A stretch of DNA of 64,000 nt from Stutzerimonas zhaodongensis. Lineage in GTDB: Bacteria; Pseudomonadota; Gammaproteobacteria; Pseudomonadales; Pseudomonadaceae. Where the stretch lies: contig NZ_RFFM01000001.1 in NCBI RefSeq assembly GCF_003696365.1, positions 62,001-126,000 of the forward strand, read 5' to 3'. Position numbers and translations under genes: made by a program. Numbering within the stretch: the stretch's first letter is position 1; each line of letters opens with the position of its first letter. This document shows positions 7,054 to 14,627 of the stretch, piece after piece. The notes under the pieces were generated by a model. That model worked only from the letters and a program-made list of their open reading frames with translations, ran no database searches and was not told the origin of the DNA.

Positions 7054-9180
7054 ATGAGCAACAGCAGGGTTGTAGCACGGTTACTGGGAATTGCCGCTGC
7101 GGCGGGTTTGGGCAGCATGTCGGCGCTGGCGCAGGAATCGGACAGCGCAGTGCTCGATGAAGTGGTGGTCACGGCAGATCGTGAGCAGGCCGAGGTCAAG
7201 GGATACCAGGCCCGGCGCTCAGCAAGCGCCACCAAGACCGATAGCCCGCTGGAGGAGGTGCCCCAGGCGGTCAGCGTCATTCCTGCTACGGTGCTCGATG
7301 ACCTGGACAGCCCCCGCATCGAGAAGGCCCTGGACTACGCCGGTGGCGTTGCGCGTCAGAACGACTTCGGCGGCCTGACCATGTACGAGTACAGCATCCG
7401 CGGGCTGACCACATCGGAATTCTACAAGGACGGCTTCAGCGTCAACCGCGGATACATGAACCCGCAGGACCCCTCCAACGTCGAGCGCATCGATGTGCTC
7501 AAAGGCCCGGCCTCCAGCCTGTATGGCCGCGGCGACCCAGGCGGCACCATCAACATCGTCAGCAAGCGTCCGCAGAATGATCAGTTCACGCGCCTGGACC
7601 TGAGCGCCGGCCGTTGGGATCGCTACCGCAGCAGCCTGGACGTCAACACGCCCCTGGATGACGACGGCAAGATGCTCTACCGCATGAACCTCGCGGTGGA
7701 GGACAACAAGAGCTTTCGCGATTACCGCACCAGCGAGCGTCAGTTCTTCGCCCCCGCGTTCAGTTGGGAACTGACGCCACAAACGCGCCTGCTGGTTCAG
7801 GCTGAAGTCATTCGTAGCAGCCAGGTCTTCGACCGCGGCGTGGTTGCGCCGAACGACCGTCTTGGCCGCGTTTCGCGCTCCGACTTTTTCGGTGAGCCCG
7901 GTGACGGAGAAATCGACAACAACAACGAAAGCCTTCAGGCCGAGCTCGAGCATGACCTGAACGCCAGCTGGACTGTTCGACTCGCCAGCCATTACAAGCA
8001 AGGTAGGCTGAGCGGCGGCGCCACCGAGGCGAGCACCCTTGCTGCTGACGGCCGCACGCTCAACCGGGAGTACCGCTACCGCGATTACGATTGGCAAGAC
8101 AGCATTACTCAGCTGGAGCTGCGCGGCCTGGTCTACACCGGCGACATCGAGCACAACCTGCTGATCGGGACCGAGTACGAGCGCTTTGCCAAGGCCGAAG
8201 AGGTGCTGCGCACTCGTCCCATTTCGCAAATCGACATCTACGAGCCGGTCTACGGCCAGCCACGATTGCCATTCAGCGTAGGTCCAGGCGGGCGCAGCAC
8301 TGATCGCCATGAGCTGGTCTATTCCCGTTCACTGAACCTGCAGGACCAGATGCGCTTCAGTGAGAAGCTGTTCGGCGTCATTGGCGCGCGTTATGACCAC
8401 TACGAGCATCGCCTGGACAACGAAGTTGCCGGCACACGCGTCGAGCAGACCCACGAAAAGATCACGCCACGCATTGGCGCGCTCTATCAATTCACGCCTG
8501 AGGTCGCTGTGTTCGCCAACGCCTCACAATCGTTCAAGCCCAATACGGGTGCGCCCCGGCCTGGTACCGGAACGTCATTCGATCCGGAGGAGGGCGTCGG
8601 CTACGAAGCGGGCTTCAAGTTCGATCTGCTCGACAGTCGTCTGGGCATGACCATTGCTGCTTTCCACCTGACCAAGGAAAACGTGCTCACTGCCGATCCG
8701 GTCGATTCGAGCTACCAGATCGCGGCGGGTGAAGTGCGCAGTCGCGGTATCGACCTGCAACTGACCGGGCAGTTGACCGACGAGCTTCGCGTGATTGGTG
8801 CCTATGCCTACGTGGATGCCGAAGTCACCGAGGACAACACCCTGGCGCGCGGCAGCCGTCTACTCAACGTTCCTGAGCACAGCGGCAGCCTGCTGGGCGT
8901 TTATGAGTTCCTTGACGGCGGCCTGCGAGGCCTCGAGCTCGGCGCTGGCGTCAACTATGTCGGTGATCGTTCCGGCAATGTCGCGGACAGCGGTTTCGAA
9001 CTGCCGGGTTACACCACTGTAGACTTGCTGGCGCGCTACAAGGCCACCCAGGATCTGACTCTTGGTGTGAATCTCAATAACGCCTTCGACCGCACCTACT
9101 ACGAGCGGTCCTACAGCAACGTCTGGGTCATGCCGGGCGAACCGCGCAACCTCAGCCTGAGCCTGTCGCTGAATCTATAA
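7054..9180 (+). CDS. TonB-dependent outer-membrane receptor, probably zinc-regulated
   Basis: A 708-residue TonB-dependent receptor. Residues 1-26 form a signal peptide (SMSALA before QESD); DEVVVTA at about 33-39 resembles a TonB box; the plug follows with VERIDVLKGPASSLYGRGDP, and the beta-barrel ends in LSLSLNL with the usual terminal pattern. It is annotated in such genomes as a siderophore receptor, but the Zur-like box just upstream suggests a metallophore or zinc-linked substrate. I start at 7054 because GGAAG lies 6 bases upstream and a signal peptide begins there. The DUF4198 gene follows 59 bases later, with a GC-rich hairpin (9187-9208) between them. Confidence 0.85.
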   Translation: MSNSRVVARLLGIAAAAGLGSMSALAQESDSAVLDEVVVTADREQAEVKGYQARRSASATKTDSPLEEVPQAVSVIPATVLDDLDSPRIEKALDYAGGVARQNDFGGLTMYEYSIRGLTTSEFYKDGFSVNRGYMNPQDPSNVERIDVLKGPASSLYGRGDPGGTINIVSKRPQNDQFTRLDLSAGRWDRYRSSLDVNTPLDDDGKMLYRMNLAVEDNKSFRDYRTSERQFFAPAFSWELTPQTRLLVQAEVIRSSQVFDRGVVAPNDRLGRVSRSDFFGEPGDGEIDNNNESLQAELEHDLNASWTVRLASHYKQGRLSGGATEASTLAADGRTLNREYRYRDYDWQDSITQLELRGLVYTGDIEHNLLIGTEYERFAKAEEVLRTRPISQIDIYEPVYGQPRLPFSVGPGGRSTDRHELVYSRSLNLQDQMRFSEKLFGVIGARYDHYEHRLDNEVAGTRVEQTHEKITPRIGALYQFTPEVAVFANASQSFKPNTGAPRPGTGTSFDPEEGVGYEAGFKFDLLDSRLGMTIAAFHLTKENVLTADPVDSSYQIAAGEVRSRGIDLQLTGQLTDELRVIGAYAYVDAEVTEDNTLARGSRLLNVPEHSGSLLGVYEFLDGGLRGLELGAGVNYVGDRSGNVADSGFELPGYTTVDLLARYKATQDLTLGVNLNNAFDRTYYERSYSNVWVMPGEPRNLSLSLSLNL

Positions 9181-9186
9181 TGCCAC

Positions 9187-9208
9187 CCGGCTCGCTCCCC
9201 CGAGCCGG
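9187..9208 (+). other. Intercistronic hairpin between receptor and DUF4198 gene
   Basis: CCGGCTCG and CGAGCCGG form a perfect 8-bp stem with a 6-base loop. No T run follows, so it may stabilise the upstream mRNA or attenuate read-through into the DUF4198 gene instead of terminating. Confidence 0.4.
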
Positions 9209-9239
9209 TTGTCACCAGCCCCATCCGTAAGGAACAACA

Positions 9240-9965
9240 ATGAACAAGCAACACGCGAAAATCGCCGCTGCACTCCTGGCCGCCATGTTCGCCGGACAAG
9301 TTTCGGCCCACGGCATCTGGACCGCGGAACGGCGCGGCAACATCGAGGTGATCTACGGCGACGGTGCCGAAGACAATGCCTATGACCCGAAGAAAATTTC
9401 CGGGGCCTGGGCAAGCGACCTGCGGGGCGGTCGTATTCCGGTGACCGTCGAGAAGCTCGAGGACCACGCGCGCCTCAAGCCAACGGAATCGGCCGCGGTG
9501 CTCAGCGTTGCGCTGGACAACGGTTACTGGACCCAGGCGCCAGACAAGAAGTGGCTCAATGTCGGAGAGACCCAGGTACCCGGCGCGCTGGATTCCGGGC
9601 GCTACTACAAGTACACCCTGGCAGTGCTGGAGGAGGGCGCAAAGCTGCCCCCCTTGGATAAGCTGAAACTGGTGATCGTGCCCCAACAGGACCCGTTGTC
9701 GGTTGAAGCTGGCAAGGAATTGGAAGTCCAAGTCCTGGTTGACGGCAAACCGGCTTCCGACGTCGAGCTTGTCGCCGACTTCGTGAACGCACCTGATGAA
9801 GTCGCGACGAAAACCGACGCCCAGGGCAAGGCGAAAATCATCGTGCGCAACCGCGGCCTGAATGTCATCGCAGCGTCCACAACCGTTCCGAACGATGACC
9901 CCGATGCGCGTGTGCGCGGCATGTTCTCCTCGCTGAGCTTCGTCAGCGAGAAGCACGAGCACTGA
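9240..9965 (+). CDS. DUF4198 periplasmic protein, likely metal-binding partner of the receptor
   Basis: A 241-residue protein with a signal peptide (residues 1-23, ending GQVSA) and a DUF4198 body. After cleavage the mature chain would start with histidine (HGIWTAERRG), and the C-terminus ends in KHEH. DUF4198 proteins are commonly encoded beside transition-metal transporters and TonB receptors. The C-terminal half (about residues 150-230) has a CarboxypepD-like, Ig-type pattern (GKELEVQVLVDGKPASDVEL). A ribosome binding site (TAAGGAA) precedes the ATG. A role in periplasmic zinc, cobalt or nickel handling is inferred from the Zur-like box and the exposed N-terminal His. Confidence 0.75.
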   Translation: MNKQHAKIAAALLAAMFAGQVSAHGIWTAERRGNIEVIYGDGAEDNAYDPKKISGAWASDLRGGRIPVTVEKLEDHARLKPTESAAVLSVALDNGYWTQAPDKKWLNVGETQVPGALDSGRYYKYTLAVLEEGAKLPPLDKLKLVIVPQQDPLSVEAGKELEVQVLVDGKPASDVELVADFVNAPDEVATKTDAQGKAKIIVRNRGLNVIAASTTVPNDDPDARVRGMFSSLSFVSEKHEH

Positions 9966-9996
9966 TCACCCAGCGTTGCTGCGTCGCAAATGAATA

Positions 9997-10017
9997 GGCC
10001 GCCGCCTTCGGGCGGCC
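9997..10017 (+). terminator. Possible terminator after the DUF4198 gene
   Basis: GGCCGCC and GGCGGCC form a perfect 7-bp GC stem 31 bases after the stop codon. There is no clear T tract, so termination would be weak. Confidence 0.4.
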
Positions 10018-10049
10018 CATTCCGCTCATTCATGACGGCCAGGATCAAC

Positions 10050-10373
10050 TCATCGGCTAGCTAAAAGCCGCTCATGCAAGAAGGCCATGAAGGCGCTCAT
10101 TGACGGTGAGCGCGATACTGGCCCCGTTTCCAGCAGTCCGATGGACCGCCGTGCGGGTTGCTTGATCGGCACCACATGGCAGCGTTCGATGTTGAAAACC
10201 GAGGCGCAACTGGCCGGCAACAGGGAAAACCCCAATCCTTCGCGAACCAGCGCAACGGCCGAGCTCATGTGGGCGACTTCCCAGGCAGGCGAAGGATCCA
10301 CGTCCAGGTGCCGCAGCGCGGCATCGGCCAATGGGCGAATGCTGGTATCTGGCGTAAGGGCGATATAGGGCAG
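10050..10373 (-). pseudogene. LysR regulator remnant (C-terminal effector domain only)
   Basis: About 108 codons on the minus strand encode the end of a LysR effector domain: LPYIALTPDTSIRPLADAAL continues into MSSAVALVREGLGFSLLPAS, a typical LysR motif, and ends in a normal stop. The DNA-binding domain and first half of the effector domain are missing. Homology stops near 10373, exactly where a fragment of a citrate-type transporter begins on the other strand. The fragment cannot act as a regulator. Confidence 0.7.
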
Positions 10374-10562
10374 TGCACGAGAATACTGATCGGCGAGAAC
10401 ACGGGCTTCGCCATCAGCCCTGTTGTCCCGAGCGTCTACCTGGCCCTTGCCCTGGCCGGGGTGGAATTACGCAAGCACATCGCCTTTACCTTCTTCTGGG
10501 CCTGGGGCGTGAGCCTGATCATGCTGGCGTTCGCCGTGGCGATCGGCGCCGTGCAGGTCTGA
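10374..10562 (+). pseudogene. CitMHS-family citrate transporter remnant (C-terminus only)
   Basis: The frame reads RILIGENTGFAISPVVPSVY and continues through two hydrophobic segments (LALALAGVELRKHIAFTFFW and SLIMLAFAVAIGAV) to a stop at 10562. This matches the last 60 or so residues of CitMHS (citrate-metal:proton symporter) proteins, which are normally about 430 residues. No start codon or upstream part exists; the sequence before it belongs to the LysR remnant on the opposite strand. It is a non-functional relic. Confidence 0.7.
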
Positions 10563-10706
10563 TCTGTCATAGAGCGGCGAGAATAATCTCGTTGGGTCGC
10601 TAAGTCGTTGCAGCCAACCGGTCCCAGCTGGGGCTGGGCCAGCAGGTGAGCCCGGAGCACCCTGTAGCCCAATCGGATAGCGATCACAGCAGAACCGTAT
10701 AACTAG

Positions 10707-10726
10707 ATATTGACATTTATCGATAT
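10707..10726. promoter_or_regulatory. Candidate ArsR-type operator upstream of the OYE gene
   Basis: The 20-bp imperfect palindrome ATATTGACATTTATCGATAT (14 of 20 positions symmetric) contains the ATCGATAT type of half-site seen in ArsR/SmtB operators and a TTGACA that could be a -35 hexamer. It lies about 130 bases upstream of the Old Yellow Enzyme gene, whose downstream partner encodes an ArsR-family repressor. Confidence 0.4.
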
Positions 10727-10854
10727 GATGGCCAGCATCGCCGGGCTGGTGCAGCTGTCGCCCCGAACTGATCAGGGCGGCCATAGCTCACTGATCCATC
10801 GAGCTAAGCCTCATCTATTTATATCTATTAACCACGATATCCAAATATTACGTT

Positions 10855-11979
10855 ATGAATTATCAATCGCTTTTTGCACCCACGACACTTGGCCCCTATC
10901 CGCTGCGTAACCGCATCGTGCTGCCGCCACTGACGCGCTCGCGCAGCACGCAGCCGGGCAATATTCCAAACGAATTGATGGCCGCCTACTACCGGCAACG
11001 GGCCGGGGCCGGCTTCATGGTCACCGAAGGCACCCAGATCGAACCACGCGGCCAAGGCTATGCCTGGACGCCGGGCATTTACAGTCCCGAGCAGATCGAA
11101 GGCTGGAAGGCGATAAGCCAGGCGGTACATGCCGAGGGCGGGGTGATTTTTGCGCAGTTGTGGCACGTCGGCCGCGTATCGCACACCTCCCTGCAACCGG
11201 GTGGGGCGGACCCGGTCGCGCCTTCGGCAATTCCTGCACGTAACGTCAAGGTGTTCATCGAGACCGGGCCGGGCGAAGGCATGCTGGCGGAGCCATCGAC
11301 CCCGCGAGCGCTTACCAATGCAGAGGTCAAAGAGTTGGTGCAGCTCTACGCCCAGGCTGCGCGCAATGCGTTGGAGGCTGGCTTTGACGGCGTCGAGATT
11401 CATTGTGCCAACGGCTACCTGGTCAACCAGTTCATCTCCGCGCATACCAATGTCAGGACCGACGAATATGGCGGCTCGCTGCATAACCGCCTGCGCTTTC
11501 TCCGTGAAGTGGTCCAGGCCATTGCCGATACCATCGGCGCTGACCGTTTGGGCGTTCGCTTTGCGCCGCTGTTCGCCAGCACGGATGAGGAGCGCGTCTA
11601 CCTCGGGCTTGTCGAGGAAGACCCACAGGAGACCTATGTCGAGGCAGTCAAATGCCTGGAAGAAATCGGTGTTGCCTACCTTTCCCTCGCTGAGGCCGAC
11701 TGGGACAGCGCGCCCGAGCTGCCCGACAGCTTTCGCAAGGCAGTCCGCGAGGCCTTCAGCGGCAAGATCATCTATGCCGGCAGATACACGCCGGAGCGCG
11801 CAGCTGCAGCCATCGAAGCCGGGTGGGCAGACCTCATCGCATTCGGCCGACCGTTCATCGCCAACCCCGATCTGCCAGCACGTATCGCCAATGGCTGGCC
11901 GATGAACACGCTTGATCCCAATAGCATGTACGGCGGTACCGCCACGGGTTACACGGACTATCCCACGCATTCGGCCTGA
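10855..11979 (+). CDS. Old Yellow Enzyme family NADH:flavin oxidoreductase (alkene reductase)
   Basis: A 374-residue FMN enzyme of the NemA/OYE family, full length. It reduces activated C=C bonds of electrophiles such as maleimides, enones or nitro compounds using NAD(P)H. The substrate-binding pair is H183 and N186 in EIHCANGYL, with the proton-donating Y188; the C-terminal IAFGRPFIANPDLPARI motif binds FMN phosphate. I see no good Shine-Dalgarno before the ATG at 10855, but the N-terminus (LFAPTTLGPYPLRNRIVLPP) is where the family starts. An ArsR-type regulator gene follows after 89 bases, and a palindromic candidate operator precedes it, suggesting electrophile-induced expression. Confidence 0.88.
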   Translation: MNYQSLFAPTTLGPYPLRNRIVLPPLTRSRSTQPGNIPNELMAAYYRQRAGAGFMVTEGTQIEPRGQGYAWTPGIYSPEQIEGWKAISQAVHAEGGVIFAQLWHVGRVSHTSLQPGGADPVAPSAIPARNVKVFIETGPGEGMLAEPSTPRALTNAEVKELVQLYAQAARNALEAGFDGVEIHCANGYLVNQFISAHTNVRTDEYGGSLHNRLRFLREVVQAIADTIGADRLGVRFAPLFASTDEERVYLGLVEEDPQETYVEAVKCLEEIGVAYLSLAEADWDSAPELPDSFRKAVREAFSGKIIYAGRYTPERAAAAIEAGWADLIAFGRPFIANPDLPARIANGWPMNTLDPNSMYGGTATGYTDYPTHSA

Positions 11980-12068
11980 GCCCCCGCTGCGTGCCTGACA
12001 TCAGCAGGCACGCAGCGATTCGGCACGAAGTATCGTAAGATCGCGAAAACCCACTAGCCGCCGCGAAT

Positions 12069-12374
12069 ATGAACATAGACGTCAGTGAAGCGCTGAAGGC
12101 GTTGGACAACCCAACCCGCCTGGCCATCCTTACCCTGCTCAAAGACCCGAAGACCAACTTCCCGGAGCAGGAAGCCGATCCCGAGCAGCTGGGCGTCTGC
12201 GTCAGCATCATCCAGGAGCGGGTAGGGCTGTCTCAATCGACTGTCTCCAATTACCTCGCCGCGCTCCAGCGTGCTCAGCTGGTGACCTCACAACGCATCG
12301 GCCCCTGGACTTACTACAAGCGAAACGAGCAGAAGATCGCCTTGCTGCTCGAGGCGCTCGAAAAAGTCATATGA
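12069..12374 (+). CDS. ArsR-family transcriptional regulator
   Basis: A 101-residue winged-helix repressor. The recognition helix lies at about residues 54-70 (VGLSQSTVSNYLAALQRAQL), and the wing follows (RIGPWTYYKRNEQKI). It has a single cysteine in LGVCVSIIQERV just before the recognition helix and no metal-site CxC motif, so it may sense thiol-reactive compounds instead of metals. It sits 89 bases after the OYE gene on the same strand and is the likely repressor of that gene. The function is inferred from the pairing. Confidence 0.8.
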   Translation: MNIDVSEALKALDNPTRLAILTLLKDPKTNFPEQEADPEQLGVCVSIIQERVGLSQSTVSNYLAALQRAQLVTSQRIGPWTYYKRNEQKIALLLEALEKVI

Positions 12375-12435
12375 GTTAGTTTGATGACTCGCGAAGTAAG
12401 CGTGCGGTTTGACGTCACGCTCATCGATTTGGATA

Positions 12436-12477
12436 AAAAACAAAAGCCCCGGATGAATATCCGGGGCTTTTGTTTTT
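12436..12477. terminator. Bidirectional rho-independent terminator
   Basis: A long perfect stem (core AGCCCCGGAT / ATCCGGGGCT, extended by AAAACAAA and TTTGTTTT) gives T-rich tails on both strands. It separates the arsR-type gene from tRNA-Arg and can end both transcripts. Confidence 0.85.
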
Positions 12478-12482
12478 GAAGA

Positions 12483-12559
12483 TGGCGCACCAGGCGGGAT
12501 TCGAACCCACGACCCCTGCCTTCGGAGGGCAGTACTCTATCCAGCTGAGCTACTGGTGC
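12483..12559 (-). tRNA. tRNA-Arg (anticodon CCG)
   Basis: On the minus strand the sequence folds as a 77-nt cloverleaf: acceptor stem GCACCAG/CTGGTGC, D-arm AGCTCAGCTGG, anticodon stem CTGCC/GGCAG with loop CTCCGAA (anticodon CCG, decoding CGG), T-arm with GTTCGAATC, discriminator G and an encoded CCA. A strong terminator follows its 3' end. Confidence 0.95.
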
Positions 12560-12885
12560 GTTGCGGGGCGCAATCATACGCATGTCGTCTGCGGTCGTCC
12601 ATGGCGCTTCGGCGGCTGCGTGGCTGATGGTTCAGGGCTTGATGCGCCGATTCGGTTGTTCATCAGGCTGAGCTATGGTGCGTTAATTTTTTCGAACATG
12701 ATGTTGCCTGTTATCGGGCGCAGGCCTAGGATTCGTTCGAGATTTCAAACGCTCTATGATCCAGCTGGAACCCCAAGGCCAAGCCTCGTTCTGACCTTAG
12801 TCGGGCGGTTCCACTGCCAACTGCCCCGTACGGCCTCAGGCCTTGATTCATTGTCCGGCCCAGCGCCGGCTCGTAGGAGACTGCC
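12560..12885. other. Gap between tRNA-Arg and gabD with a tRNA-like fragment
   Basis: No gene is seen in these 326 bases. Around 12659-12683 the sequence closely repeats the 5' end of the tRNA-Arg gene: CTGAGCTA-TGGTGCGTT against CTGAGCTACTGGTGCGTT, in the same orientation. The rest should hold the gabD promoter. A GTAGGAG ribosome binding site lies just before the gabD ATG. Confidence 0.5.
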
Positions 12886-14334
12886 ATGCAACTCAAAGAC
12901 ACTTCGCTGTTCCGCCAGCAGGCTTATATAGACGGGGCCTGGCAGGATGCGGATGGCGGCCAGACCATCAAGGTCAACAACCCGGCCAACAACGAGATTC
13001 TTGGCACCGTACCGAAAATGGGCGCCGCCGAGACGCGTCGTGCCATCGAAGCCGCCGAGCGTGCGCTTCCCGCCTGGCGTGATCTGACCGCCAAGGAACG
13101 CTCACAGAAGCTGCGCCGCTGGTTCGAACTGATGATGGAGAACCAGGACGACCTGGGCCGGCTGATGACTTTGGAGCAGGGCAAGCCGCTGGCCGAGTCC
13201 AAGGGCGAGATCGCTTACGCCGCCTCGTTCATCGAGTGGTTCGCCGAGGAGGCCAAGCGTGTCTATGGCGACACAATCCCAGGCCATCAGAAAGACAAGC
13301 GCATCATCGTCATCAAGCAGCCGATCGGTGTGACCGCGGCCATCACGCCGTGGAACTTCCCGGCAGCAATGATCACCCGCAAGGCCGGCCCTGCGCTTGC
13401 CGCAGGCTGCACCATGGTGCTCAAGCCTGCCAGCCAGACACCGTTTTCCGCCCTGGCCCTGGCTGAGCTGGCTGAACGTGCCGGCATCCCAAAGGGCGTG
13501 TTCAGCGTCGTCACCGGGTCGGCCGGCGACATTGGGGACGAGCTGACGGCCAACCCGACCGTGCGCAAGCTCAGCTTTACTGGCTCCACGGAAATCGGTG
13601 CCAGGTTGATGGCCCAGTGCGCGCCCGGTATCAAGAAGCTCTCGCTGGAGCTGGGCGGTAACGCGCCTTTCCTCGTTTTCGATGATGCTGACCTGGACGA
13701 GGCCGTCAAAGGTGCCATGCAGTCTAAATACCGCAACGCCGGTCAGACTTGCGTGTGCGTCAACCGTATCTATGTCCAGGACGGCGTGTACGACGAGTTC
13801 GCCAAGAAATTTCAGGCCGCGGTGGAAAAGCTCAAGGTAGGCAATGGGCTGGACGAGGGGGTGGACATCGGGCCGTTGATCGATGATCGCGCCGCGACAA
13901 AGGTCCGCGAGCACATTGAAGATGCTGTCGCCAATGGTGCGCAGGTGCTCACCGGCGGCAAAGCGCATCAGATGGGTGGCAGCTATTTCGAGCCGACACT
14001 GATGGTCAATGTGCCGCACAACGCCAAGGTGGCCAAGGAAGAGACCTTCGGACCGCTGGCGCCGCTGTTCCGCTTCAAGGACGAGCCAGAAGGTATCGCG
14101 CTCGCCAATGACACCGAGTTTGGCCTGGCGGCCTATTTCTACGCCCGCGATCTGGGCCGCGTGTTTCGCGTCGCCGAAGCCATCGAGTCGGGAATGATCG
14201 GCATAAACACCGGCATGATCTCCACCGAGGTGGCGCCGTTTGGAGGCGTGAAATCTTCCGGGTTGGGTCGTGAAGGCTCGAAGTACGGGATCGAGGATTA
14301 CCTCGAGATCAAGTACCTCTGCCTCGGGTTGTAA
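12886..14334 (+). CDS. gabD: Succinate-semialdehyde dehydrogenase
   Basis: A 482-residue aldehyde dehydrogenase matching GabD in length and motifs: general base E255 in LELGG, nucleophile C289 in [11 protein letters not shown] (the second cysteine two residues on is typical of GabD), and the GFGGVKSSG-type C-terminal loop ([20 protein letters not shown]). It oxidises succinate semialdehyde to succinate with NAD(P)+, the last step of GABA and polyamine breakdown. It is monocistronic here: a terminator follows and gabT is not adjacent. It complements the kauB and spu genes elsewhere in the window. Confidence 0.93.
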   Translation: MQLKDTSLFRQQAYIDGAWQDADGGQTIKVNNPANNEILGTVPKMGAAETRRAIEAAERALPAWRDLTAKERSQKLRRWFELMMENQDDLGRLMTLEQGKPLAESKGEIAYAASFIEWFAEEAKRVYGDTIPGHQKDKRIIVIKQPIGVTAAITPWNFPAAMITRKAGPALAAGCTMVLKPASQTPFSALALAELAERAGIPKGVFSVVTGSAGDIGDELTANPTVRKLSFTGSTEIGARLMAQCAPGIKKLSLELGGNAPFLVFDDADLDEAVKGAMQSKYRNAGQTCVCVNRIYVQDGVYDEFAKKFQAAVEKLKVGNGLDEGVDIGPLIDDRAATKVREHIEDAVANGAQVLTGGKAHQMGGSYFEPTLMVNVPHNAKVAKEETFGPLAPLFRFKDEPEGIALANDTEFGLAAYFYARDLGRVFRVAEAIESGMIGINTGMISTEVAPFGGVKSSGLGREGSKYGIEDYLEIKYLCLGL

Positions 14335-14349
14335 GCAGGTCAGGCACGA

Positions 14350-14381
14350 GGAGCCGCCCCCACGGGGACGGCTCCTTTTTT
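14350..14381 (+). terminator. Rho-independent terminator of gabD
   Basis: GGAGCCG-CCCC-cac-GGGG-aCGGCTCC followed by six T, starting 16 bases after the gabD stop. Confidence 0.85.
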
Positions 14382-14582
14382 ATGCCCGGCAAAACGAAAA
14401 GGCCAACGAGCCGGTACTGGATGCGCTGCCTGCAATTACTTGTCACCTGTACAAGCCGATGCTGGCCTCGGTTATCACGGGAACGCTGCATCGCTTATGG
14501 AGCTTGCTAGGTTCATCGATTATCGCCAGTCTCTCGACATGCGGAAATGACTCGACTATTCTGCTGTGCGAAACATGATTCC

Positions 14583-14612
14583 GTGAAATAACAATTCTAA
14601 TCATCATTTCAC
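14583..14612. promoter_or_regulatory. Inverted repeat before the beta-oxidation operon
   Basis: GTGAAAT and ATTTCAC form a perfect 7-bp inverted repeat with a 16-base spacer, ending 15 bases before the ATG of the first gene and just ahead of its ribosome binding site (GCGGAGG). It is placed like an operator; no regulator gene is adjacent. Confidence 0.35.
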
Positions 14613-14627
14613 AAGCGGAGGCCTGCC

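Noticed and set aside
7219-8310. A 363-codon minus-strand frame
   Set aside because: It is antisense to the TonB receptor plug and barrel, whose motifs are clear; composition (Val/Ala rich) is typical of a shadow frame.
10710-10910. A 66-codon frame overlapping the OYE start
   Set aside because: It begins inside the candidate operator and runs out of frame into the well-supported OYE gene.
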